This document shows, piece by piece, positions 1-13,800 of a stretch of DNA of 64,000 nt. The notes beneath the pieces are model-generated. The model saw only the letters and a list, made by a program, of their open reading frames with translations, did no database searches and had not been told where the DNA came from. The position numbers were made by a program, and so were the translations under genes. How positions within the stretch are numbered: position 1 is the first letter of the stretch; every line of letters begins with the position of its first letter. The stretch covers positions 15,741,618 through 15,805,617 of the forward strand of contig NC_092013.1 of the NCBI RefSeq assembly GCF_042242105.1, read 5' to 3'. The DNA comes from Pempheris klunzingeri (taxonomy: Eukaryota > Chordata > Actinopteri > Acropomatiformes > Pempheridae).

Positions 1-554
1 AGCAGCAAGTTTGGCTTTATGAGACAATAAAGGCCAAAAACACAACAAGTATACAAACTTCATTTATCCACATCACACTGGGCTGACTCCTATGGTCTGG
101 TTAGGTTTTAGGGGCTCTGCAGCTTTCAGATCAATTGTGTTGTGGACGAAATCACCAGAGTCACACTGCACTTGTACAGACCTGTGACCTTTAAAATATT
201 TTCTGTAACACAACTGTGTAAAGGGTTATTTGACTTCCTAAACACATTTATTATGCATCTCTTCTCTTCGGCTACATCAAAACATTGCTTGGATCAGCTT
301 TACCTGAGATTTCACGCAGATCACATACAAAAAGGCTAAAAAAAGACAACCATATTATTCACCCTAACCACAGATAGCTCCAGGTTGAATCATGCTCAGC
401 TGAAAGCGTCGATATCATATAAAATAACTCAGTATTGTCACTAATTACTTTCTTTTACGTGAAAGTTGAGCCCATACTGGGAGGCTACACACAAGAACCT
501 AACTTCGCTTCACCGGCGCCTCTAATAAATGCCACACAGCTAAAGCTAACTCAC

Positions 555-569
555 CAGTGCGGAAGTCAT
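555..569 (-). CDS. Candidate first coding exon (5 codons) of a gene running off the left edge; possibly poc1a
   Basis: On the minus strand an ATG at 569-567 opens five codons (MTSAL) and then meets a consensus donor, GTGAGT, at 554-549. It sits inside the CpG-rich block at about 480-800, as expected for a first exon. The rest of the gene would lie left of position 1, so the product cannot be read. Human POC1A is the immediate neighbour of ALAS1, and POC1 proteins have a very short N-terminus before the first WD40 repeat, so poc1a is a guess from context. In human the two genes diverge; here both would be transcribed leftward, which weakens the guess. It could also be a purely untranslated exon. 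Bases 1-554 would be its first intron; I see nothing else in them. Confidence 0.35.
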
Positions 570-800
570 CCTCCCTGATATCGGACACACAGGGCCGGTA
601 AGAGCGACTGCCGAGGCCGTCACAGCCGTGACCGTGGTGGTCTTCGTTTTTACGGTGAATGAAGCTGACGGCGTTGAACGGTTAGCTTACCGGCTAACGT
701 TAGCTTAGCCGATAGTTGCTGACAACAACAAAGTTCAGTTTGCGCGCCGCTATTGGGCGCTGAGCGTCCGTCCAGACTCCTTAAAGGGGCCGCAGCACCG
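560..800 (-). promoter_or_regulatory. CpG-rich promoter region with an inverted CCAAT box
   Basis: CpG dinucleotides cluster here (GCGCGCCGC at 742-750 and several others) in otherwise AT-rich, CpG-poor DNA. ATTGG at 752-756 reads CCAAT on the minus strand, about 180 nt upstream of the candidate ATG at 569. This fits a TATA-less housekeeping promoter firing leftward. The transcription start cannot be placed from sequence. Confidence 0.5.
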
Positions 801-1239
801 TTTCTGTGTAAACCTCAGTGTCACAGAGTTAACAGAGCACCTGTTTGATGAAATAAAATGACACGCAGTCAAACAACCAAGAGTAAAAATGAGCTATGAA
901 ATTAATCTCTGTAGATATCCAAGTGAGAAGTTTCGTTTTAAAGCGTGGGGACGCATCAGTACCGCCAGGTGTCAGCAGTGTAACACTGCTGAGAAACTTT
1001 ATGGCTGCAGTGGTTTTTATCCAAGTGTTATATAGTGTTTTATGTCAAACTGATGCTCTAAGTCCCTGAAAAATATTGAAGGCCATTAAATGTGGAATTT
1101 TCTTTAGCAGCCTACATCTATAAATCCTGTCTTATATGTAAATAGGTCATTTTTCAATGAATAAGCAGTAAGCAAACAGAAAATATGTGATGAGTTGCTG
1201 TCAAAGGTGCTTTTACTCAAGGACTCAAGGAAATAATGT

Positions 1240-1590
1240 TACTAATGTTATAATTTTACTCCCAATACCTTTGTGTGACAGTTGTTACTACTTGTAATTA
1301 ACATATGATGCGGTGCTCCTTAAAAAGCATTTAAAACTGACTCCATTAGTCAAGCTGTGACATTAAAATGCTGCCTATGTGTTAATACATCATTGATAAC
1401 GGCCCAATAACATAATAATATAACACTGACAGGGACCGACTTAATGACATTTGCGTGTAGCTTATGGGCATAGTAGCCAATACTTCTGTATTTTTACTCT
1501 GGTAAAACTGTGATACGGGCTGCTAATTTTTGAAAGTGCTAAGTAAATAATTAAGTATTAATCTGACTTCTTCATCCACCACTGCTATTA
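1240..1590 (-). repeat. Percomorph dispersed repeat A, partial copy
   Basis: The segment ends in ATCTGACTTCTTCATCCACC, which is the reverse complement of the GGTGGA...TATTCAGAT terminus seen in the copies at 43.78 and 62.89 kb. The interior (TGCTGCCTATGTGTTAATAC, then ATAACACTGACAGGG) resembles the usual body of this family. Edges are approximate. I recognise the family as a common non-coding repeat of percomorph genomes; its name and class are not certain to me. Confidence 0.6.
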
Positions 1591-3132
1591 ACACAGGTTG
1601 TGCTGAAAAATTATATTCTCACAACAATTCTCTGACAATACTACTGCACTTACATCTGTGAATAGTTTACACGGCCTTGGCTCATCTCACTCTTTATGAA
1701 ATGTGCACTATTTTTCTACTGCTAGGCCTAGTTTTCCTGCCTATGCATATTTGGCAACATATAAGTGCACAAGTGAAATTATGAAGGTGTTTAAACTAAA
1801 TTTGACAGAGGCTCCCTCCTCAAGACGGGGATTCAACATCAGGTAATAAAGCAGGATCTCTTTATAGTGTCAGATAAAGTGGCATAATCCCAAATTTTCA
1901 AAAAACTAGCACAAACCATGCGAGTGAACTTTAAGTCTGGAGCGTTTGGGCCTCAAGCAACATGTCTGCTTTCCTTGGCTGGTAATCCAGCTGTGTGTAT
2001 CAGCAATGATAATGTAAAGCATGACGGAGCTGTAGTAAACACATAGGTTACCTCCTCTCATAAAAATCAACTCAGGCCGTCATACCTGACGTGTAACAGT
2101 GTTTGTGTTGCAACATGTGGCCTGGCTTGCTGCCTGTAAGACAAGTGTAAAATGTTATTTAGTCACAATTCAGTAAGCACACCATATTCACGGCTACAGA
2201 AGAATAAAACGTGAAAAGGGTTCACAACAACCGCATAGACAAATACTGATTCATGTATTCGAGTGTAGTTACTCAAGAAATGACCCACTCTGTTGACCTA
2301 TTCAGTGTCAACACAAACCCGTTCTTTAACCAAATCCCCTGTGGGCCGTTTCTGCCGCACGGCTGCTGTGTCACATTACCAAAAGTTCATACCAAAAATA
2401 CAATCACAAGTTCCCTCCCTTACCCCATACTTTTACAGTATGACTGGCTGTTATTATTCTCTCGTCATAATATTTTCACACCATGTCGTCATGTTTTTGT
2501 TTTAGGATGTGTTCACATAAATAGGCTGCATGTCGCCCGGTAATCAGAGAGCCATCTATCTACAAAGTAAAGACAATCCTCGATGAAGTTTTGCTTTGGG
2601 GTAAATGTTAGACCTTTAGCAGGCTTTTAAAAGGCATTTAAAAAGCAGCCACACTCATTCAGATGTGGGCTCAGATAAAGCTTTTGTTCAGCTTTAGCAC
2701 TGACCTCTCCTTTTTAAAGATATTTACTTCCTTTAAGTCCCTTTACAAACTTTTCATGTGAGTCAAGGGTCACATTCCCTGTTTGTTGCAGCCTGTGAAT
2801 TTAAATGCCTTTCTGGTGGAATTAAAATAACATTTACTCTAATCATAGTGAAGAAAACTGAGTATACGCTTGTGAATAGTTACAGTTTTACTGTGTAATA
2901 CATGACACACAGCACACTTCAACGATCATTTGACAGGAGCAGTTCATAATTCTTCATACTTGTAAAACCACCTGCTTCCAGTAGATGCGAAGAGGTAGGG
3001 AGGAAGAGAAACAGACAAATGACCAGAATCATTTTAACCACAACTCATGATTCATAATTCAATTGTGGTCAAAGAAGTGAAGGGTTGTCATCAGCTGACA
3101 CACCCACTGAAGGTGTTTTTTACACATGCACG

Positions 3133-3136
<4 letters not shown>

Positions 3137-3174
<38 letters not shown>
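3137..3174. repeat. (CA)n microsatellite
   Basis: Uninterrupted CA dinucleotides, 38 nt, preceded by a short imperfect CGCA lead-in. No gene lies near. Confidence 0.98.
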
Positions 3175-3176
<2 letters not shown>

Positions 3177-6100
3177 AACTCTCATCAAAGCGAGGCAAAA
3201 GTTTTACATGCTTCAGCAGCACTGTATCTGAGGTTATGCGTCTTTAAACCAAACATTCAAGCCTTCTCATTTATCTGACAACTATGAACATGTGTCAGTG
3301 CTCAGAGCCAACATGCTTAGTGTTGATGGGAAGTAGGACGTACTTAACTGAAAATAAATTAAGGTTTGGTCCACAGAAACATCGTTTCCTTCTCAGTAAG
3401 AGTCAGTGTTTTTTAATGTTGTTGTCTTTATCTCTTGGAGTCATTTATGACTGCTATTTAAACATGCAATCTTATCTCCTTTACTGTAAATTTTCCCCAG
3501 GATCCATGTGGCGTCCTGCAGCATTGTATAGTTCTTTTGTTTGCCATGCAGTGCCCATACTCAGTTCACTTCAGCAGAGAGGAAGCTGTGGGATGTGTGT
3601 TACGGACTGGAAGCCGAGGGAAACGACAGGCAAAGTGACTATTCCAACAACTCATATGCAGTTGATTTACATCACACATAATTAACTTAAATAGAAATGT
3701 GACTAAGTAAGAGGAATTTGCAGTTCGGATGTAAAAGCTATAATTCTTTCCTTAATCCATGCTCCTCTCTGACCCCTGGTATTTTGTGCCATAGACTGTA
3801 AAAACGTGACATCAAACCAAAAGGCTGCCATTATTATAGCCCTGTGAGGCTGAGGTAAAGTTTTTGACACATGATAAAAAATGATTTCACAACAACAAAT
3901 TATCTCATTCTAAAATAGAAACCAGAAACCATGTTGGTCATGTGAATGTCAACTGATGACAGAGTTACATGGTTTTTAACTGTTTTTAGACATGTTATTT
4001 GGAAAGCGATTTGGTCTCTTTTGGACTAAAGCAGCTCTATCGTGTGTGATGGCTCTTCTTTGTCTTACAGGAGACTTATATAATAGTTCAGTTTTGTGAG
4101 AAAAACATTCCCCAACATCCTTCTTCCTCTAGTTTTTAAAGGCACACCCCGGCTCTGTCAACTCATTTAGAGCCAACAAACTTCAAAGAGGGAATTCCGC
4201 TCCATTGTGCTTCACAGCTAGAGGGAATGGATGTCAGTCAAGGCTACAACAGCGACAGCTCGACTAGTTTTTTTGCTTTTATTTTTAGAGACAAAAGTGA
4301 AACAGCTATGCACTTCACGAATGAGGAAATGTGAAGGTCCACTGAACTGTCTGCGTCAGTATTGCATCTGTCTGCACCTGTATCATCGTATTGTTGTCTG
4401 TTACAACATGGTTTGCCATAATTGTCCTATACAAAAGGAGAGGAAGTTTTTTTGGAAATATAAAGATGCATGTTCCCCAGTAGACAACACAAAGAATTGT
4501 GTAATGTTTGCTCAGTGGATTTGACCTTTGACGATGCCTTCTCTGTGGTTGCAGCCGTTATTGCAAAAGTTTGGTGACACTGTGTAGGGACAGCAGGGGA
4601 GACGAGGTTAAATCATCCTGTTTTCTTGTCATGTGCATTTCTGTTTTCACCTCAAGTGCTCACAAGTGTGAAGGTTGACTTTGGCCCGTGTCTATTTATT
4701 TGCACTTTGGATAAAGTAAGGAAATGTGGTCTGCATCAATCACAGGCTTAAAGATTTGATATGTTTTGTTTAGCAGGACAATACTTCTCAGTGTTTGAAC
4801 CACACCTGTGATTAAGTTAAGAGCCATACACAGCCTCAGAATTCACTGTTCAAATATTAGCAAGGATAATTAACAAAATACTGTATGAAACTCTCTGGCT
4901 TGTATACACATGTCTTATTTTTGCAAAAACCAAACTGTGGAGAGAGAGAATTGGAGTTCTGACAGGAGAAGCCAAGGTGCAACAGTGCTGATTCATCTGA
5001 CTATAAACATTAACTCTCTGTTCCATACAAGTGCCAGAAAGAATAAAACAAAACAAAACATGGCAAACAACCATGAAATCATTCCTTTCAATAAGAATTT
5101 ATTTCATGGTTGTATGGTGGTAAAATAATAATCGATGTAAAACATATTTATCATCGCTATTGAAGTATATTTTATTAGACTCTGATAACATGTGAATGTG
5201 GGGGTAATTATAGGCTTTTAAGTGGTCTGTGTATTAAATAAAGCTATTGGAAGTGCACGGCAAATTTTAACTCTTATTTTATTGCTGAAAATATGACTTT
5301 TGGCTTCAGTGGTTTCTCATTTCCACAGCCGGAGCTGATCGATGAAAACAGTATTGACAGATAATGATTGCAGAAAGGCTGTAAGTGGTCATTAATTGGG
5401 AGCAGAAAGGCTGTGCCGTGCAGCTGTATTGTGCTCTTCCTGTGCTGAACATCCGAAAGTGCTCTGTGAAATAAACTCTATGTACTAATACTAATCAAAA
5501 TAACTGCCCATACAGTTCAAGCACTCAGGAAATTAAACAAGGGATTCACACAATGATAATAAATTGTAGAATAAAGTTCATCCAACTTGTGTAATGGCAC
5601 TTTAACCCTTATTTATGAGAGTCAAGGTCGCATTAAAAAGGCGAGTAAGGGTTCACTGTGTTTTTCCCTTATTTGCCTGTTACCTTTTTACCTGCATGGT
5701 GTAAAAACAAGTTGGCAGCATGTTGAAGCTCAATCCAGTCAAAAGAACAAAGTCATGATGTTACTGCAGTTTGTGATATCACCTCAGCCAGCACATTTTG
5801 TTATCTCTGTCTTGTAATGAAGCGCCACACAGAGTCATGACTTCTAAAAGGTTTTTAATTGATTATAAAATCAAATAAATTCATGCACAACATTGCTCTC
5901 CTCTTATTTTCCCGAGCTATTATGTTATTTCGTCATTTGTTTAGTGAGACTTCTTTTCATCAGCAGGCGTACTGTAAAAGAAGGAGGAATGGTGCGTTAC
6001 TTGGTCTGCTGGGAGGAAAGGGAATTACTGACCTCATCTAAGACTGTGGCTGTTATCTTTTTTATGTCACGCACATGCATACGCATACAGATATAAGACA

Positions 6101-7079
6101 CATAAACACAACAATTCTCTCTCACACACAAACTGAAGCTGAAGGCATGCAATCAAACACACACACAAAACAATATATTTGCACTTTATTACATATGTGC
6201 CACCAATGAAGACATAAATGTTTGCAGAAACACAGACAGATCTGCAGATGGCCCACTGCTCTTGGATTACTTGTGTTTTGAACTGTGGAATTTAAATGTC
6301 TCAACTTTTTGTAAAAATGAGCGTAGGAAGGTATGAAAGTGAAGAGAATAATGAAAAGTTTAATGTCTTTTCCCTAGAACTCCAGATTTTATTGACCCTT
6401 TGGCAAATTGGCAAGGAAATTTGACAAGGACTAAATACTGTAAAGTTATTGGCAATCTCTTACCGGCAAGCTGTGTGACGGGTGGAATGATATTTCCTGA
6501 TGGTAGGTTACCTTTACACACACTTGTTCCTGCTGTGGCTCCAGGTGGGTGTGGGCAAAGTCTGGTTTACTAGAGTGAAGGTTGCAACACATGCACAAAC
6601 AGATATGGAAGATACTGTTAATTTGTACAGCAGTGCTACTACTACTGCCATCTACAAGGAAAGCAACAAGGACTCAACCTTGACCAATGGAACTCTACGG
6701 CTCAGGGTCACTTTTCCAGAGTAAAAGTGTGATTACTATTATGCTTTTGAATGCTCATGCTATGCTTGAAAATTACTTTTCAGTGTTTTCAGTGCTGCCC
6801 TCGCCTGTAACACGACCTTGTAGGTGTTTCTAACTGAGGGCAGGGGGACGTGAAAGGCCTTGAAAGGGGAGGAATGTCCAGCTGGTGAATCTGGACCTCG
6901 GCCACTCATAAGTGAGATTGTATCAAGGCCAACGCACTCCGAAACATCAGGCTCCTCATGAGCTGAAATCAATATTTAGACCCACTGGGTTACATATAGG
7001 AAAGTGTCAAAATAGTTGGTAATGTTTTATTTCATGGGTCTGTGTTGTCTGAAAAATTCCTTATTCATTTCCAAGAGGT

Positions 7080-7590
7080 CTAATTGTAAGTACATTTTCT
7101 CAAACACACGGTACACGGTTTTGAGGTATTTCTACTTTGCTTGGGTATTTCTATTTTATGCTACTTTGTACCTCTACTTCACTGTATTTCGAAAGCCAAG
7201 ACTGTGCTTTTTACTTCACCACGTTCAGTTGACAACATTAGTTTCTTTACAGATTCAGATTATAAATACAAAATATTAATACAACTAATGAAGGATGATA
7301 TATGTATCATGATAGATTAAGCTACCTAGCAGTGTGTAAAGCAGTTGAGATTAACCCACTAGTGCAACTATGTGCAACACTAGTGATGATAACACTTAAA
7401 TGTACCACAAATTACGATCCAGTTATAAAACGTACATTTTTCCAAAAGAAGTCATTCTGCATAATGAGACATCTTACTTCTAGTTCTTTAAATGTATTCT
7501 GATGCCAACACTTTTATAACTGAGTATTTATGCACTGCAGTATTGCTGTTTTTACTGAGGAAAAGTAAAGCATTGCTAGTTATAGGGAAA
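7080..7590 (+). repeat. Percomorph dispersed repeat A, near full-length copy
   Basis: Opens with a block rich in TTGAGGTATTTCTACTTTGC and TTTTATGCTACTTTGTACCTC. It continues through CATTCTGCATAATGAGACATC and ends in TTTTTACTGAGGAAAAGTAAAG. All landmarks occur in the order expected for this roughly 0.5-kb element. The ORFs inside it (7016-7279 and 7302-7502 frames) are chance frames in repeat sequence. The inverted copies at 43.8 and 62.9-63.5 kb carry the same landmarks reversed. Confidence 0.65.
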
Positions 7591-9903
7591 ACAGAGACAG
7601 TTCTGTCTGATCTCACGCCATAAAAAGACTCACAGTGAATAATAAAGACTGTGGGCGGTTAGTAGTATTTCCTTAAAAAGCGTATATAACATCAGTTGTG
7701 TAATATGCAATTAGGGAGCAAACAAACTAGACTAAACAAAGAATCTGTAGTAAAATGAGTATAGATTAGTCACACTTTTTAAGGGCTTTTATCTTTTATT
7801 ATCAAGAAATGAAGCATACAAATGAACCATGCAGCCACACACTGTGTGCAGTTAAAACAAGTACAGATTATTTGTTATTTGTTTGCATAAATGTGTTCCC
7901 TGATGAGGTTTTCAAATCATGTCACTGACCGAGATGTGAAACTGCTCACGCTGCCGTCATCAATTCATCATCTGGACATCTGAGTAACAAGGAATTAAAG
8001 AACAGACGTGATATTTTTCACCACGATAGAAGTAATTGTACAATCGCTTGTTGTCCTTGGTTGGTCAGTGTCAATACACTTTATACAGGGAGGAATCACT
8101 GAGTGTTTCAGTGTGACTCAGAGCTTCCTGTTTTAAACTATGTGAGCTAAAGTAGTCAATTACCCAGTAATACATTTTATGAAGTTACAGAGTTTACTGT
8201 CTTCTTATTTGTGATTTATTTTATTTCTTGTTTCTTACCAGTTTGTACTGTACAAGTGGTGAGTCATAAATACAGTGCGACTGAATGAGCCTCCATAGTT
8301 TTAATGAATCATATTACTCAGAATTACTCATAGACTGTGCATGTCAGCTTAATGAAGCAATGTACACTAGATCAGTGTACATTACTAATATTTGGAATGT
8401 ATAAATTGAGTCTTTAAAGCAATATACAGTAAAATAACTACACACAAATTACATTAATTCCACTCCAGTGACATAGCACTGAACCCACCAATACATGAGA
8501 CATCTCTCTACGTGCAAATCATTGCACACCATTCATGCAGACACATGCACACTTGGTCCTTTTAGACTAGCTGAAACAGTGAAACAGTCACATGGTCACA
8601 TTCCCGGAGGCCCCAAGGACCTGCAGCTATCTGGACCCTGACGGAAGCAGCAAAAGACAAATAATGAGGTCGGTGTCAAGAGACCTGATAAAACAACCAT
8701 GCCAATTCAAATGTTTTCATTAAACATTTAGCTAGTTTTATACTGAGACAGCAGCCATTTGACGATGTCTGTCAAAGTCTTTCTTTGAATTGTTGAAAGT
8801 AGAAATGATTCCACGTCTCAGCACCATACCAGTCTCACTGACCCCAATACAGTAACACGTCTATCTATACCAATTCCTTGAAAGCCAATGGGGCACAGAG
8901 GGATGGATCGTGTTTCATTTCAAAGAAAATTAATCTTGGAAGATGACACTGCAATCCTAATAAGGGATGTATTGTTTTTGAAAACCCAGCTGCAACAACG
9001 GCCTCTCCCTGAAAACACAGAGGAATGTTTAAAACTTTGATATTTAATGCTGTTTTAATCAGTTTCATACCAGACAGCCACAAGATGACACATGATGACA
9101 CGGTTATAGACAGAGATTTCTGAAGTACAAAACACTGTGTTGTGTGTTCACGTGTATCTGCTGAATGGCAGTGACACACCATAGGCTGTGGCTCTTTAAC
9201 CAGTTAATTCTCATTGTTTGTCTCCTCATGCCTGACTGTCTGTGTAATGAGGAAGTGACCTTTCTGTGAGAGAAGCTCTAGCAGACATCAGCCTTCGATC
9301 AGTCGAGCTGTCGGGTTGATGTCTTAGTGGCCAGAGGGCTGATCACCTTTGCAAAAAATGACTGGCACAAGCACTGAGTGCTATTTAAAATGCTGTTTTT
9401 GTCTATTGCATGACTGGAACAGCCATTTCTTTTACCTGCTGTCATGTAGATATAAACACACAGAGCCATTGCTCTGCCATATTAATCTCTGTTTTTCTGA
9501 CGGCAGATCATATGAATGGAATGGGTTCAATTCAGAAAGACAATCTCGCTATAGGCTACAATATCTCGTAATGTTGAACTTCACAGAATATTCTTAAAAT
9601 CCACTGTTTGTGTTTGTGTGTAAGTTTGTGATAGCTGGATTCAAACTGATGATTAACTAAGGTGTGTTGCATCTTTAGGTAAAGAGCCTAATATTGTGTG
9701 AATTCATCTATCAATACAAACTTGGAGAATTTCACTTCTCTCAAAGGAATTATTACATTCCCTGATCAGAAGCCATGGATGAACAGAGGTCCACTTATTG
9801 TTTGATAGCACGCAACACCGATTCCAGAGCAGAGTGACACTTCTACAGTTCATCCAACACTAACCTGAAGAGGAGCATCAAAAGTACAAAGCACAACCAG
9901 ATG

Positions 9904-10880
9904 CTAAGGATTGAGGAGCACTTCAAGAACAACTCTGGCTCCTGATGCATGTAGCAAGGCATCCAGGCCATCGCGGATTACAAACCCAGCATCTCCCCAA
10001 CCAGCAATGCCTCCATCCTTGATGAGCATAACAGCTTCTACGCTCTCTTTGATAGGGACAGCCAAGAGATTGCTATCAAGGCTTCCTGCAGACCACCAGC
10101 TCCTGACACTCTCCTCCACCAATGTGTGCGCTGCACTGAACAGGATTAATGTACGTAAGGATGTTGGCCCAGATGGCATCCCCGCACACGTGCTCAGGGT
10201 CTGTGCTGGGCAGCTGACTGAGGTCCTGACTGTCACCTTCAACCTGTCACTGGCCCAAGCAGCTGTCGCCATGTGCTTTCAATTGTGTCAGTGCCAAAAC
10301 ACTCAACTGCAGCGAGCCCTAATGACTTCCACCTTGATGCATTCACCCTGCATTCATGAAATGCTTCAACCTGCCTACCACCCACACTGGACCACATCCT
10401 ATTTGCTTACTGCTAGAACAGGAGCATGGAGGACGCCATCTGTCACCACCTAAGTGAAAATGCTGATCACCAACTTCAGTTCAGCATTCAACACCATCAT
10501 CCCCTCCAAAATGATCACCAAACTCAGTCACCTGGGTGACTTTTGCGACTGAATACTTGACTTCGTAACCAATAAACCCCACTTTGTTCGTTTAGACGAC
10601 CACACCTCTTCAGCCCTCAACCTCAACTCCAACGTCCCACAGGGCTGTGGGCTGGGTCCTCTCCTTGACATGACTCCAGTGCCCTCATCGATTTTGCAAA
10701 CAGTAGTTGGCCTCATTAATGACAACAGGGAGGATGAAGCACGTCAGCACCTAGCAGCGTGGTAGCAACAACTTAGCTCTCAACACCAAAAAGACCAAGG
10801 AGCTCATTTTGTTCCAAAGACCAACATTGGCACACATACTCTGCGTGCAATGACAATAAAGCCGAATATATTCTGATTAG
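9904..10880 (+). mobile_element. Decayed non-LTR retrotransposon fragment (jockey/L2-type reverse transcriptase)
   Basis: Conceptual translation gives reverse-transcriptase landmarks spread over different frames. The frame at 9911-10453 carries RKDVGPDGIPAHVLR, the conserved segment before the RT core. Near 10494-10545 a second frame reads IIPSKMITKLSHLGD, and near 10630 VPQGCG resembles the usual PQG motif. Around 10021-10150 the frame changes within the element, and in-frame stops interrupt the N-terminal part, so it encodes no working enzyme. The 3' end has the CAATGACAATAAAG tail typical of this family. The endonuclease half is absent, consistent with 5' truncation at insertion. Confidence 0.85.
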
Positions 10881-10884
10881 GCTA

Positions 10885-13800
10885 CTTTAACCAACATTAT
10901 TTGGTCATTTAGTTTGTTACTTGAGGTGCATTGTGTTTTTTGGGGAAACGTGATTTAAAATCTTCTCAGATGTCCAGTGAGATGTTTTTGCCCTTCAATC
11001 TAAACACGTCATTGTATATTAGCAAACTAATGTTAGCTGTATTAGCCATTACCTGCATCAAAATATGTAGCAACAACTTATCTCTGCATTAATGACCAGT
11101 GCATATAGTGTAGAGTTAATACATTTGAATTTAGCAGTGCCTAAATCTCAATTTAGTGAGCTTTATATAAAACTATGCTAAGTTGGAACTTACAGCTAGT
11201 CAGTCACTGCAGCCTCTAGTAACTCCAACTATTTCTCCAAAAATGTTGACTGAACTGACGTAGCTTGGTCACAGATCCTTAATATCTCCTTGAACCATGA
11301 CGGATGTCCTTGAGGGTCAATGGCAGTCTTGTTTTCTTTTGTAGGGTTTCCAAAGTCTTGTTACCATGCAGATAAGCTGAACCATTCAATGTTAGAAGTA
11401 TTTGACTCTTTTAATCTCAGTTGTGAGCCTGCTGTAGGTTTCATTGTTTCTTGCGTTTGTCTGGACCCTGAAAGTTTGGCAGCCAGGCAAGAATCAGTGG
11501 TCATGGAAACGTTGAGGTTTAACACCAACAACACCACCCAGGTATCTCTATATCTTTCAGAGAGGTCACAAATTAAAGGGAAAAAACCCCACAAATGACT
11601 GGAGAATACAGGTAATTCCGTGTACAGATAATAAGGCCTTTTCTCAGATTTCTCACTTCTCTATCTTGTGCACGTAATGCCTCACTGCAGGTTTGCTGCT
11701 GCACATTTACATATTTGAACTCGAGTGCATTACAACGATCATGGCATAGTTTTCCTGTCGACTGTGACATACGAACATATTTACATTTACTGAAAAACTG
11801 CACACCAAGCCAATATACACTTACACAATATCTGTTCTTTACTTCATCTCTTGATATTTCTTTTCTATCTATTTTACTCTCACTCTAATTAATTTTCCTC
11901 ATTGCACATTACTGCACATACTGTATGAGCACGTGACAAGTAAAACATTTGTACAGATGGCTTTATTTTTGTGTATGTATGTGCGTGTGTGAGTGTGTGC
12001 GTGTGTGTGTGTAGTGTGAGTCACATAGTCGAGGGTGTAAAAATAGCTGAAGAGTCAGATAGTCAGAAGATACTGTGTTAAAAGGGGCTGAGCCGTGTTC
12101 TCCACCCTTCACTCTCTTAATAGTTTTCACTGCTTAAGTTCAATATTACTTTACTAGCATGGCTAAATCTGGTAAAATATTAACACAGTTGCACGTTTCC
12201 ATTGTATAGTCTCAATTTATTTATACTTCTCCTTTCATTTATAATTTTGGTAGGTTAAAAGTGTCAATACTCTGAGGACAGGCTCTATTTTTCATTACCA
12301 CTAAACCAAGACTTCACGTGTTTATTTCAAGCAAACTCAGCCTCTTATTCACCTCACAGTGTGCCATGTGTGAGGTGTTACGGAAATAGGGAGAAAATAC
12401 CTGACTTGAATATTTTGGACATCGAAGAGCTCATTTGGCCATTTTAAACACCTTTTTTCTCCTCCTGGCCTCAGATAAATTCTCCTTTACATTTTGTTTA
12501 CCAAACTGTTTATTGCACCATTGTATGTTTTTTTTTAATCCTCTTAAATTGACAGTGAAGAAACGCACAAACATCTATTTTACAGCAAAGCTCTACTTTG
12601 TTTCTGCTGCAAAAAAAGTACGAAACAATCAACTAGTACTCCAACACAACACAACAAACTAATGATCAATATTTGGTTGCACACCACATGTGGTAGCTTA
12701 ACTAAACAAGATATCAGTGGTGCTGATATCAAGCACCTTTTCAACATCCCATTTCTAAACCTCTCCATTTGCGCAGATTTCAAATATGTTAATAAACCAT
12801 TCACAACATAATGAGCAGTTGGTAATCATTTTTGTACTCATGTTGTGATATAAACTCCCCTAAACATGCTTTTGTGTGCAAAGTTACCAACAAGTCACGT
12901 CGGGTATAAAGTAAATTCAAAAGTGGAAGGATCTTTATTTACACAAGCAGTGGCAACATCAGTTCTTTTGTAACAGCAACAAATATTTCTCACTTCCATT
13001 TTCAGTAGTTGTGGCTCTTATGAGGCAACAGTGGCTTTTACAACACCTGGACACTTGAGAAACAGTTAAAATAATAACGTGTGCAAATGTGCTATGTCCC
13101 CTCGCATTTATCCATCAGGTTTAAATTAAAGCAACTTTGAAAAAATGGTAATTGACATAAGAGTGAGACAAATAATTTCGTGAGTCCAGTCTGTGTCTGT
13201 TGTAGGTGAGATGGAGTCCGACACTTACGTGGATTTTCAGAATTCGTGGTTATGTGAGGTGACCATTGTGACCTTTTTTTTTTTTTTTATGAATCTGGGT
13301 CACCTCAAATCTCTCAGCAACCTTTATGTCATCTCCATCTGAATTTACAGGACAGTGGGTTAGTAGGTCCCACTCAGACACACACAGTACAAGATTTCAC
13401 TCGATAAAATGGCACAATGTGCAATCTGTTGCTTTCATTACCCTTAAATTATACAATTACATTTTATTTTTTGTAAAATTCACAAATCTTTATCTGCCCT
13501 CGATTGTCCAAACATGTCTGAGAATGAAGCATGTAAAAATAGGACCTTATGTGTATATTTATTTGTTCGAAGAGGGACCCCTCGCATTCAAACCCAATGA
13601 CTTTTAAACTAATTTAATTTTACCTGAATGTGTTTCAGCAAATTGAACACAAAATGGTTTAATTGCTAATTAGTTACAAACTGCAGTGACTGTATCGTAG
13701 AGTTAAAGTGCCATACAGGAATAAAATCTGTGTCCCACATTTTTTGTGGCAGTACAAGTAGGCCACTAGATGAATATAATTGTTATTCAGTCAACAATGT

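Larger units (their letters stand above)
820..9900. other. Intergenic region, no gene supported
   Basis: AT-rich DNA of about 9 kb. Open frames here are short, lack a convincing exon context and resemble no family I recognise. It contains two copies of a dispersed repeat (1240-1590 and 7080-7590, entered separately), a CA microsatellite, and two short minus-strand frames that begin just after acceptor-like sites (about 6783-6963 and 8870-9012). Those two are discussed under findings or rejected. No tRNA or recognisable microRNA was seen. Confidence 0.6.

Noticed and set aside
8870-9012. Minus-strand frame after an acceptor-like CTGTGTTTTCAG
   Set aside because: Only about 47 codons before a stop, with no partner exon, poly(A) signal or family match. 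Too weak to list as an exon.
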